A stretch of 64,000 nucleotides of DNA from assembly GCA_034509495.1 (NCBI GenBank), contig CM067511.1, forward strand, positions 24,503,200-24,567,199, written 5' to 3'. Positions 34,861 through 46,349 of the stretch are shown in pieces (position 1 is the first letter of the stretch; each line of letters opens with the position of its first letter). Origin of the DNA: Acestrorhynchus altus. Lineage: Eukaryota; Chordata; Actinopteri; Characiformes; Acestrorhynchidae. Under the pieces are notes generated by a model. That model was not told where the DNA came from and did not search any database. It saw only the letters and a list, made by a program, of their open reading frames with translations. Position numbers and translations under genes: made by a program.

Positions 34861-35711
34861 AGACATCAATATCTTACATATTTATTAGAAAACAAGTCAT
34901 TTAAACATGTAAACAAGCGTTTACATTAATGCTGGTTCGTGAATACAAGGTACAGGCCTAAACGGTCCACAAAATCTGTACACGCGATCTATGATCACCG
35001 TGGATACGTACAGTATTTAGATAGTTCTAAAAATGAGCGTTTTAATGGAACAGTCTTTGTTACGTCATAATGTGGGAACAAAGGGTAGCACTTCAAAGAC
35101 AGTTTTAATGATCTTTGCTTTTCAAATCCATGCCATTTGGCATGTCGTTCAGTAATAGCTTTATGTATTTGTTTGTTTGCTTGCTTTGTTTATTATTTAT
35201 TTAGTTAAATGTATTTATGTCACTTAATGTAAATAACAGATGAAAACACACACACACACATTTTCTTTTTTCGTAATAACGTCATTGGAATTCTGCTGTG
35301 TACCATCTTGAAATCAAAACTATCTTTGGCCTCTGTGCTTTGGCTAGAAGCCTGTCTGCCTTCCACTGCAGAGAATTCTTTGGCATTGATTCAGTTTTAA
35401 ACTTACATCAAGAGTTTTTTTTTAATGTTTTGGTTAAATTATTTTGCAGATATTCAGAAATGAAATCAAATTCCCCAAATTAAGGGGGTAATCACCAGCA
35501 TTTACACTGTGGGGATGTTTCTTTCAGTATTGGGTATATGATGATACTGCTGCAGTGGTGTAAGACAGTATGTAGACATCTTCAAGCACATCTGTCCTTA
35601 AGAGTTGACTTTAAATGCATCCTTGATAGATGACCGTGATACACATCTTAGTCACCAGTTAATTGTTAATTGTTTTGACTCACCAAAGGCCATGCATTTA
35701 AAGATAATGTT
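34861..35711. other. intergenic and ehd2 3'UTR
   Basis: On the minus strand this follows the ehd2 stop codon. Possible poly(A) signals (minus-strand AATAAA) are at 35189-35194 and 35196-35201, giving a 3'UTR of about 500 bases. Short CA and T runs occur. No gene or recognised repeat. Confidence 0.45.
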
Positions 35712-38700
35712 CTATGCATCCCCACATTCCCCCCTATTCTCTGAGTTTGAGGATTTGCGTCTTCTTTTGGATGGAGGCACAAGGTGAGCAGGGAGCTCTG
35801 GGGGAAGCCCAAAGCCCTCCAGCTTCACCTCGATCAGATGGCTGGCCAAAGCAAACTCTTCATCGTCCAGCATTCCGTCACAGTCTACATCAGACAGTTT
35901 CCAAATTCTGCCCAGGACTGAGCTGGGCAGCTGTGTTCTGACCATCCAGTCCTTCACCTTGGTTCCACTGAGCTTGCCCTCATGAGGGGAGAGATTGTAG
36001 AAGATTTCATCATATTTAGCCTTATCTTTAGAGACAACCCAGTTTTCACCAGATATCACCTCACATTCTCCACTGGGCCCTGTGTAATAGAAGGGGTTTC
36101 CTTCAAAAAATGGACCTCTGTCCATCCCCAGAAAGGCTCCTCCTTGCACTCCAGGTTGGTCAGCTGCTTCTAGTTCTTCCTGCCGAAGAAGAGGCATCAG
36201 CTTGGCGATGTCATTGGTCAAGAGCTCCTCAAGACTAGCCATGAGTTTGGGTTTAATGGCTTTAAACTTGGTGAAGTCATGGTTCATGAGTTGTTCCTGC
36301 CAGTGTGACAAATAGAAAACAAGTGTGAGACATAATGTGAGATTCTGCATATGAAATATGTAATTTTACAGGTAATGAATTTAAAATCTGACTTTTTTGT
36401 ATGAAATTATGAACACACACAAAAAAACTTTTTCACAATATTCTATTTCTTTTAGATGCACTAGTTTATATAGAAATAACCAAGGAGCTGTAGCCTGGTG
36501 ATTAAGGAACCAGCGTTGTGACCGGGTTTGCTGTGGTAATTCTGTTTACAGGGCTCCCCAAACCCTCTGGGCAAGTGTGCTCACTGGTCCATAGTGTGTG
36601 TATGTGTGTTTCACTGTGCAGATGGGTTAAATGTGGAGGACAAATTCCTCTGTGTACAAGTACAGTGTATCTATGTGCATGTTTATGTTTTTAAAAAAGC
36701 AGGGGTTTTATATTATTTTTGTCTAAGTAAGGACATTAAAGGGTAAACATACACTCACTAATATGATTTCAGATCTGCATTACATTTACATTACATATAT
36801 GAGCAACTGCAGGATGATGGGGAAACTGAGCAATCAGGAGTCTATGAAGTGATTTTTCTATAGAAGGGTGAGGAACTTGTGAGCATTCTAGCCCTCAGTT
36901 GCCACACCTGTTCTGTAGCTTGTCCCATGAAAGAGCAGCATCAGTGAGATAATGATCTACTTAAGCAAACCCTCTAGTGCAAGCTGCTTTTACACATCTG
37001 AGCATATCAAACATAAACTGTGTGTACAGTTGCATTACTGGCTGAAGTTATATGTTTAGAATGAGAGCAATTACATTGCTCTTCCTAGTCTTTTGCTTAC
37101 TTGTGGCTATTCCAGCTACTTAAAGCCTAGTTCTGAACATGACAAATTGAATGTCATAGTTTTAGAACATTAAGATCTTAAAGTATTTGTTAACTAAATA
37201 CAGTTTTTGTCAGATTTGTAAGGATATTGCATCAAATAGAAATCTTTGGACATGTCCTTTTATGTCATTTTATTGATCGAATGCCACTCCAAAGACTCCA
37301 TTAATAGGTCTCCTTTACAATGCAGATTTTGGAATGAGTTTCAGTGTAAAAACACATTCAGTGACTTTTTTGTACTGTCACAGACCTGCATCTTTGCACA
37401 GTCAGGGAAATCTCCGGGGGAGATATGATGCCGTTGCTCAATCCTGGAGAGAATGTTTGGAAGGTCATATATTAAATCCCTCTTTTTGTTGTCTCTGCGA
37501 AAGACAAGAGGCATCTCCTCCTTCAGAGAGCTAACAATGTAAGCATGGGCCTGGAAATAGGAGAAAGCGAGAGGATTTATACATGTAACATTTGAAAAGA
37601 AGCATTCCAACATCTACATTTGCAAAAATGTCTTAAAAAGAAGAAATGAGAAATGCTTTATCATTGTATACTAAGGGGATTTGATCAATTTCTGTAATTG
37701 TTATGATGTAATCGAAATCATCCTGAGTAGTCTGTTATGAACTTCTCTTTTCTAGAAAAGATTGTGTAATCGTTACTCAGAACAGATCTGAAGGCAGCTC
37801 TGCCTCAGAGGCAGAACAAACGCAACAGTTCAGAGAATAACCAGTTAAAATAACCAGTAGATTTAAGAAATCTCAAACTGAATTGAACACCTCATGAAAT
37901 ACATCCACTTATGAAGCAGACACACGTCTCTAAAGCTATGCCTAGTAGTTATTGTCTGAACCAATCACATTTGTTCTGCAAATGAGCTCTAGAGAAACTC
38001 AGACTTACAATTTACAGAGTTACAGACTTACAGAGTTAGAACTGAAGCAAGACCTCTGAAAACTAAGAAAATGTGTTTTTGGTTCCAATCATTTAATCAC
38101 CAAAACACTTTGAATTCTTTACATCAACAAACTAATTATGCAGAATTTTTGGAAATTTAATGGATGTCATAAGAAACTTTGATCTATGAGATGGAAACTT
38201 CATAGGAGACATTCATACCTAGATGTAGGCATTCTTTTAACATTTCAATATCAGTTTGGATAAACAATTCCATTGTTCTATAAATTATGAAACGTTTAAA
38301 GAGCAGCTGTCATTTTCAAATGTTATAAACCATTAGAAAATGTCTTGTATCAGTGTAAGAGTAAAATACCCCATGAAATGAAAGTAACTAAGATCAGCAC
38401 TTATAGTGTTAGAAGGAAGTTCTTCACTTTCAGTTGACTGACAAAGCATAACATACAATAGAATGAGGGAGTTGTTTTTCTGTACTCCACTGGGACCTTT
38501 CTCCCAGGTTACTGTTTGCCATCTTTACTGTCTGTAAAGCTGTTGGGAGTGTTATTTCAAATAATGACACAACATGTTTTTCTTAAAGCCGGTTGCCACG
38601 CAACAGACAACTCAAAGCAATAAATGGTGCTAAACAATCTCCTGTAGACAGTAAACAAACATAGCATATAAATGATAATGTATTGAAACTATTACAAACT

Positions 38701-41700
38701 TCTGAATTGTGATTTTGAATGTTGAAATGGTGCAAGTTGCAAGTAACACTGTTGAAGACTGTTTGTAAATGTGCCTTACCCTCACAAGCCGTGCCCTCTT
38801 TACCAGGTCACTGAGCTTTCTTAGAGCAGAGTTGCGAGGCAGGTTTTGAATATCAGCAAAGAGGTCATCTTCCTCCTGTTCAAACAGTCTGCGGTTGTCT
38901 GTCCTCCTCAGTGGAGCAGACCAGAAGGAACCTATGTAGACCCTCAGGACCTCAGGGGTACGAAACACTTTGCCCAGTGACCACATGAGGGCACCGTACA
39001 CTCGCATCAACTGCTGGGAGTCAACCATATCAGCCTTGTTGAGCACCACCCTCAGTTTGTCCTCATTGCCCCGCAAAGCTGTAATGGTGCGTGAGAACTC
39101 ATCAGACAGCTCTAGCTTATGGGCGTCACACAGGAGGATGATACGGTCCACATGTTCTGCAAACCAGTGGAGAACTGCTGGGAAGTCATATCCTAGGAGA
39201 GGCAATTAAACATTGCAATTGAAATTGCACTTAATGAATAACATGTATACTTTTACCACAATTTATACACTGTTTAAACCCAGGTTTGGTGTTTGTAACT
39301 GGAAATGCTAAGCTTTTCCAGATCTAACGTACATTAAGGAGGAACACAGTATATTAGATTAGATGCAAAAATGGAGCACAGATTTTTGATAAGTATCTGA
39401 TCATGCTCTCTGTGTAAAAAAAGGTTTGCCTTTTTCAAGCCCCCTTAACTCAAATGTACTTAATTACAATTGAATTATTAGGGTGGTAGTGCGGTTGAGG
39501 TTCTTTGGACTCAAGTTTGAGTGTTCAATGTCAATATCTAACATTCCAGCAAAATTCAGACAGCTTTTGTAATGATTATAGTGTGAAAAACTTATTCTGA
39601 TTTCCCACCTCAAGATGCACTGAACTAATCTGAGAAACATGCTCAGTAATAAGCAAATTGTAACTCATGGGTGGCAAGGATGACATCAGTGAGTAAGAAT
39701 ACAGCCCCACCTCTGAAAATGCCTTCAGTTGTTCAGTATGAAAAAGGCATACAGCAGGGTTCAGACAGTACCAAAGAAAAAGTCAGTAAACCTAGTACAT
39801 AAAGAACCATTACAAAGCTACCCAATCAAACTCAATAGGTTAATTAAGTGAATTAACAGGGAACAGTTAGGTACCCAGTAACGGACATTTGAAGTAACTA
39901 AAATAATTAAAATAATACAGAGTGAAAATCCTGCACCTAACAACTGGAGTTATACATTCTTTTCCCCAATTTCACCCAAACATCACAAACTCTTGTATTA
40001 TTCGGTGAAACCTGACATAACGTCAGAGAGCACTAACTGTGCAATTTTGTGCTGATTATTATTAAGATCCAATTGTTTAACTTCAGTTTATTATTGAGTT
40101 TAATTTAAGTTGGGTTTAACCCTTTGAAATCTTTGTTACTGTTTGTGATAAAAGCATGGTGTAATTCAAAATCTTTAGTTTTACACTTACACAGAGTTAC
40201 AAGGGTCATTATAATATTTATATCAAGTTTGTTGATATCAGAATGTTGTGTTCCAAACAGTGCTATTGAAAAACATTGAAAACATCTGTGTAAACACCAA
40301 GGGTCAGTTTCTTGGACATGGATTAATTCTACTGTTGGATTAGACTGTGGTGAATCACCAAGAGAAATTGTTTTATTCTGAGCATCCAGATGTTTACTGG
40401 ACTGAAGATTAAAGAATATTGTAATTTGAGCTTCATTTTCATTTTACTAATTTTATTAACTCATGTTTAATATATAACTCAATATATACTGACAGCAATA
40501 ATGCAATAAGGGTTCAACATTAAAAATGAGTTCTGTGTATCTATGGCCTAGAACAGGGGTGGGCAACAAGAGCAGGAGTCCAGGAAAGTTTATTGATTTA
40601 CCTGCTCTAGCAGAACTACAGGACTTGGCAATTAACAGGTGAGTTGAATCAGGTCTTCCTGAGCGTGAAAAGCACAAAAATGTGCATGAATCTGGCCCTC
40701 CAGGACTGGGAATTGCTCACCCCTGGCCTAGAATGTCCTTTACTGTAAGTGTCTGTTGTTGTCTTGCCTCTGCTCATCCTTTTCTTAGAGCTTGATAAAA
40801 TTCCAGGTGTGTCAATGATGCTGATGCTCTCCAGGACCTGGTTTGGAAAGTGCACACACTGGAACCTACAAGAAGAGTGAAAACTACAATGAAATACTGG
40901 GTTCATGAATGCATACATAAAAGAATGGAGGAAAGGCTGACATAGCATTTGAATTTATCTCTTTTAAACATGTAAAAAAACATTAGGTTTTTCTCTTTCA
41001 GAATCTCAAGTTGATACCAGGACTTTTGTTTATTATGTAGTTATTTGCTTTACAAGACCTAAGGCATTTTTATGATGATTATTCATTGCAAACGACAGTT
41101 GAGTTTTTACTTGTCTACATAAAGTGACAAGTATACATTTAAAGTGACAACAAAACCAACAAAATTTCTGAAATATTGTAAACCTTATTCTTTTTCCCGG
41201 GTAGCTTTCATTTATATGTCTTAAATTCCCAGCCTCAGTGTGTCAAAGTTTGGCAAAGCACAAAGACATTTAACTTGCCAAAAATGACTAATCTCACTCC
41301 TACAATACACCCACCCTTTCTCAAGAGATTGCTTTGGTTCCTCAGCCACTACTTCTGTTTCAGGGCTGCAAGTTTCAGCCACACCTCGGAAACACACATT
41401 CTTCCTCTCTGCTGTGCTTTGGTAACCCATTCATATATATGTTGCTAGTTTGCTAACATATACCGTTTTGAAGATCTTGCAGATACTCACTATGCAAATT
41501 ATCAGCAGCTGTTTCCTTCTCCTATAAATTCTTTCTGAGATCAGAGGTTTTGTAAATGTTAATGATAAAATGTCTAAATAAGTGTAGATAAAGCAGATGT
41601 TTTAAATAAACTGGCAACTCAGTGTACACCCTCTCACTTACCGGTTGAGGAAACCATTTCCAAAAGGGTTGAGTTTGCGGAAGGGTTTGCTGGGATCTAC

Positions 41701-42942
41701 AACAAGTGCATTGCCTGGGATAACCCCCTGAACATCCCCATGCATGATAGCAGTGAAACAGTCAGTTGTGGGTTCTGGGCCAATTCTGCCACTTGGGTAG
41801 TCTTGTTCAAGGAGATACCTAAAACATCCACCAGGTAAAATTATGTATTAACCATACATGTCATATGCACATATCATATTAGTTATTGTTGTTATTTAAC
41901 TATAAATAAACACACTTACAAATTAAGTGTGATGGGTAAATGATGGGTTCCTCAGTAAAGAAAAAGCTTCTACACAGAACCATGAACACTTAAAGAACCC
42001 TTTACATGAATAAAGTGCTCTTTGCAACTTGATGGTGAATGTACTGTAAAGCAGGGATGCTCAGCCTGTGGGTCTGGGACCACTGATGCACCGTGAAGCA
42101 CTGTCTAGTCATTATTCATTATTGAGTCTGATTGAAACAAGTGATTTAGCTTAAGAAACAATGAAAAGATCAACCATGTGGATGTTGAGTCTGACATAGA
42201 GACAGCATATAGACAGAATTAAAGAAGCCCACATTTTGTGTCTGATATTAGAACTGCATCTTTACTTCTCACTTTTGTAAGCTACATTTGGTACAGATGT
42301 TTTTAATGAAGCTTTCATTGTCAGAGAAATAAAAGGCAAAAACAATTTTATATTAAAAGTTGTGTTTTGTTTTCTTGTGGACCATTATGCTTTCTGTGAC
42401 TGGGATTTCTGTTGCCTGTTCAATTCCACTGAATTGCCCTTGAGGAAGGCACTTAACACTCCAGCTGCTCCTTTGGCACAGTGGATAGGGCTGCATATCA
42501 ACCCGGCCGTGTGTGCTCACTGCCCCTTAGTGTGTGAATTCATTACTGTGTATGTGTGTTTCACTGTGTGCATGGGTTAAATGCAGAGGATAAATTCCCC
42601 TGTGTGCGAGCACAGTGGCTCTATATGCAAATTTACATTTTGTTTTGTTTTGTTTCTTAACATTTACCTTTTAAAATTAACCAAGGTGACACTTTTACAG
42701 AACTGTTTATTTATTTACCTAATAAAGGTGGTCTTTCCTGTTGAGTACTGACCCACCACCAGGATCATGGGTTTGTTGTCAAAGTCTGCATTTTCCAAGC
42801 TTGGAGAGTGAAAGTCAAAAAAGTTGTAATACTTCTCCAAGGGAAGAAGTTTCTGTCTGTAGAGCAATTTTAACCCCTCAGTTACTGTCTGTACTTCCTT
42901 CAGGGATTTTACACCTCTATTCTTCACTTCTTTGGAAGCCAT
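35712..42942 (-). CDS. ehd2: EH domain-containing protein 2
   Basis: Six coding exons (42719-42942, 41642-41818, 40768-40865, 38780-39192, 37386-37550, 35712-36296) give 553 codons (human 543). EHD2 is a dynamin-like ATPase that oligomerises at caveolar necks. P-loop GQYSTGKT is at residues 64-71, a KPF...NPF loop at 119-127, DTPG at 152-155 and NKAD at 218-221. The C-terminal EH domain (about 447-535) has an EF-hand loop at 495-506 with Asp at 1, 3 and 5 and Glu at 12. A basic Lys-Arg-Arg-Arg tail follows. The linker keeps GPF (420-422) and adds NPF (426-428). Intron 3 appears to use a GC donor. An acceptor at about 42957, just upstream of the ATG, implies a 5' noncoding exon; a candidate ends at 45127. 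Assignment to EHD2 over EHD1/3/4 rests on the linker, the GVQGGAF block and the neighbour selenow. Confidence 0.95.
36487..36690 (+). mobile_element. tRNA-derived SINE copy
   Basis: Same family as 22117-22392: it begins GTAGCCTGGTGATTAAGGAA, has a decayed B box, and keeps the body with GGTTAAATGTGGAGGACAAA. It lies in ehd2 intron 5. Confidence 0.65.
37590..38770. other. ehd2 intron 4, nothing recognised
   Basis: AT-rich DNA with no repeat or coding feature that I can name. Confidence 0.4.
39200..40550. other. ehd2 intron 3, nothing else recognised
   Basis: AT-rich DNA between exon 4 and the hAT MITE. No coding signal was seen. Confidence 0.4.
40554..40725. mobile_element. hAT-type MITE with perfect 8-bp target duplication
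   Basis: Terminal inverted repeats CAGGGGTGGGCAA and TTGCTCACCCCTG (one mismatch) bound a 172-base element. The flanks are identical 8-mers GCCTAGAA at 40546-40553 and 40726-40733, the duplication length made by hAT transposases. It has no coding capacity. It sits in ehd2 intron 3, 42 bases from the GC donor of exon 3. Confidence 0.9.
42430..42636 (+). mobile_element. tRNA-derived SINE copy, 5'-truncated
   Basis: Keeps the body shared with 22117-22392: CTTGAGGAAGGCACTTAAC, TGTGTGCTCACTGCCCCTTA and GGGTTAAATGCAGAGGATAA. The tRNA-like head is missing. It lies in ehd2 intron 1. Confidence 0.65.
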
Positions 42943-43039
42943 TGAACAGCAATCTGGAATCAGGTTATAGAAAGAAATATGCAAAAAGTGAGTATCAGTA
43001 TAACACACAGGAGGCATTTTAAGATGTTTATGCATTAAT

Positions 43040-45120
43040 TTAATATTTCCTATTAAATGACACAGGTCATTAATTCATATAATATTGCTCTATTCTACTT
43101 AAGCGAAGGTAACGAAGCAGACAGACAGGCAGTTTGCAATGTGTTAATTGGTGAACTGAAGCTTGATTAGATAGTTTACCGACATTATATTATTTGCTAA
43201 AATGTTTTCTCTAAATGATCCATCTTAAATCTGATGTTACATCCTGCTGGTTTCAGGATCAACAAGCAGTAGCCAAAACCTACTTACAAAAATTCTAAAA
43301 CAAAATGAACAAAAGGGAGGAATATTTGTTGTATTGGACATAGCTAATAACGTGCAGGTGCCACAGCATGCTCAGGAGATATAAAGTCACACAATGACAA
43401 ACTGTGGTTGAGCAACTGAAGGCAGCTGCTCCAGCTGATTCACAACAATAAAACAGAACAAAAATCTCCATTCAGATTTCACAAGCTAGTTTTATGAATG
43501 CAATTTAACAAATATGCAATTGCTGTGCAGCTGCACGTCATGTTGGACATTGTAGGACTGTATAAAATGGACAGAATTATTCATTCACACAAACTACACA
43601 AGCAAGTTCCTTAATTCAGTGCACAAAGCAACTCAATCCAACTCCATCCAAGTGTAGATTTATGGATTTTGTTCCAAGTTCAGATCACTCACATATTAGG
43701 AAACGGGTCCAAGAACATACTGCTCTTAAATGTTATGAAACCGTATTGTATGTTGTTATGTTTGACTCGAGTTTGTCCTGCACAGCTGTGCTCTTATATG
43801 TGACCCTAGTGCAATAAAGTGAACAGAGCAGATTCCCTGGTCGCACCCTGGAGCTGTCTCTTATTTGTCACTGGAAATGGAAAAGTTTTTAGAACTGGGT
43901 GGAGGGAGCAAATATGAAGCCTAAGAAAATTATACTACCATCCAAACTGGGATCTAGATAAAAGCCTCCAACTTTAGACAGCCCATGAGCTCATAAAATT
44001 CACAAAAGGAGAAATTTAAGATCATAAAAATGAACGATCTAGAGGGAAAATCAAGGAAGTATGCCAGTAAAGGCTGCTTTTGTAATATCTGAATAAAAAA
44101 AAAAGGTTTTTATAAAAATTAAAATGGTTGTGTATAGATGGTTATTATATTGGAAAATTAATAATTTTGACATTGATTTACATGCTTATATTTTGGATGA
44201 CGTTGCAGCAAACTAGTCTGTAAACTGGCCTGGCTTTACCAAAAGACATTTTTATACAAAATAAGCACTATTTCAAAAATTATGGATAAAAATGTAAGAA
44301 TTGTTTTAATCTATCCAAGTTCAACAAATAAACTCAGTATAATGTTACCATTTTCTGATAGGTCAGAAGTGCACATATTTTTGTAGTTCCATATGAGCAA
44401 AAATATATTTAATATTGTTGCTGTGTAATGAAAAACATGAGAAGGTAAACAAGAGAAGGTAAAAATGCTCTTAACTTTGAATGGAAGTGAATGTAATATG
44501 ATTTTTAAAATATTAACAATATTAACAATAATTCTAGAGCATTTCTGGGCAGTTCAGCCAGAATTATTTATACAGCAAATAGAGAAGCTACAGGGTTCAA
44601 ACCATGGAGAAAACTAAAAATGGTTAAAAATGGAAATGCATGGTTTTCATTGGACAGCAGCAATATGACATTTTTTTTTAAATCATACCTTTCTTTTTAA
44701 AGGAAGAAATGAATGAAATTAAAAAGACTTTAAAGTCCTGCATATATTTAATCTGTCTATACTAGTGTATCACAGAAAATTTGAATATTGTGGGAAAAGT
44801 TCAGATTTTATGTTCATTATATGTATAAGTGACTTATTTCATACCTTTTTTGATGAATGACAGAATTTTACACTATTACAATATTTAAATTCAGATTTGA
44901 CTACATTACAAATCAGTATCAGAATTAAAACAAATTCTTGAAAAGCTTGAAATATATTGCTTTAAATGTAATGAATGTAAAACACATACCAGTTCAAATA
45001 TTTTGAATTAAGTTATCAACAAAACACTTTTTTACAATATTCACATTTTTTGAGATGCACTAATAAGAGTTTATCTCTACAGAGAGCAGCTTCAAGCTCA
45101 GGAAATAATAAAACAGCAGT
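43040..45120. other. ehd2 5' intron, nothing recognised
   Basis: AT-rich DNA between the first coding exon and a candidate noncoding exon. No ORF or repeat was identified with confidence. Confidence 0.4.
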
Positions 45121-45126
45121 TCTTAC

Positions 45127-45500
45127 CTCTTTGGCTGTGTGAATTAACAGTCTGGACTGGACTGGAAATGTGGGATTTTTAGGATCACCTACAAACCCAC
45201 CTTTTGTCCCTCAGCTCTTCAGCCTACAGGGAAACACCTTGTGGAAAAAAATGGCACAAATGTATTTGAGCAGCCTCTCTCTAGACTGGATAAGACTTTC
45301 TTCTTTTCACATTTTTCTGAATGTAGAAAAACATAGAGTAGAGTAGAAACAGCCTCTTTCCTTGCAGTTCAACTGACTGCAGTCTGATTTGCCTTCAGAG
45401 ACATTAGAGGGGCCTGGTGTGCTCAGCTCCAGATGTTCACAGGGGTGGGGTGCTGGGTCACAGCTGGACGTTTTGTGTCTGTGATCAGATAAAAAAAAGA
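45127..45500 (-). other. ehd2: candidate ehd2 5' noncoding exon and promoter
   Basis: The minus strand has an AAAGAG|GTAAGA donor at 45127/45126, suited to the acceptor just upstream of the ehd2 start codon. The 5' boundary and promoter are not visible. Positional inference only. Confidence 0.35.
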
Positions 45501-45509
45501 TCATTGTTT

Positions 45510-46349
45510 CTTATTATTAAAGTTATGGTGACCATATTTTTATTTTGAGGACACTGGGAACACTGGGAACACAAAGTCTTCCCCTGTGGTTAGGATGTCA
45601 GCATGTCAGTGTATGTGTAAGTGAGTTAAATACCTCTAAAACCCTGAGACTGTCAATGAACATTAATATTTACTTACTCACTTACTAATAAACAGTTAAT
45701 AGTGTTTGTAACATTAATAATCAAAATAATATTCTTACAAATAAAAACGTCCTCCTCTTAGTGAAAATATTCATTATTTCAACTGATTGAAATAATAACA
45801 CAAATACATTAATAACATTAATGAACTTTTAATTACAACCCTTGTAGGGAGGAATGATGTGAGGGCGCCCCCTACCGTCTGGGTTTAACTGTCTCTCAGG
45901 CTTGATTACAGTTATTTAATTCCTTTGAGCTTATAAAGTTTCCTCTCATGCATAAACAGTGTATTTTGAGCTTATAGAAGGTTACAGATGGACCTAACCA
46001 TCTTTTCTAAGCTCTAACTGCAGGTGTTGTTGTTTTAGTGGAGCTGTCAGCTTGTGTTTCAGGACAGTAGGTATACAGTTAACCAGCGAACATGGCTGTA
46101 GGTTGCTACGCTTGCTGGCTAGCTAATGTTTACTTCATCTTCTCAGCAAAAAGTTATTAAAGGCAGCTGAAGTCTAACAAATGTCCAGTTAGTAGCTGTT
46201 CCATAGCTTTGTTTAGATGCTGCCTTTTTATTTTGGTGCAGGTTTGTTGTGTTATTCTAAAGATGTATTCATGTGTCATTAAAGGAGTGTATTTGTACAC
46301 AGCAGTGTCTGAAGAGAGAGCTTCTCTACTTATTTCTTCTGATCAGGTC
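45510..46349. other. intergenic and znf541 5' region
   Basis: No CpG island. A strong acceptor (TTTCTTCTGATCAG at 46333-46346) just before the znf541 start suggests one or more upstream 5'UTR exons somewhere in about 45.8-46.3 kb. Confidence 0.4.
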
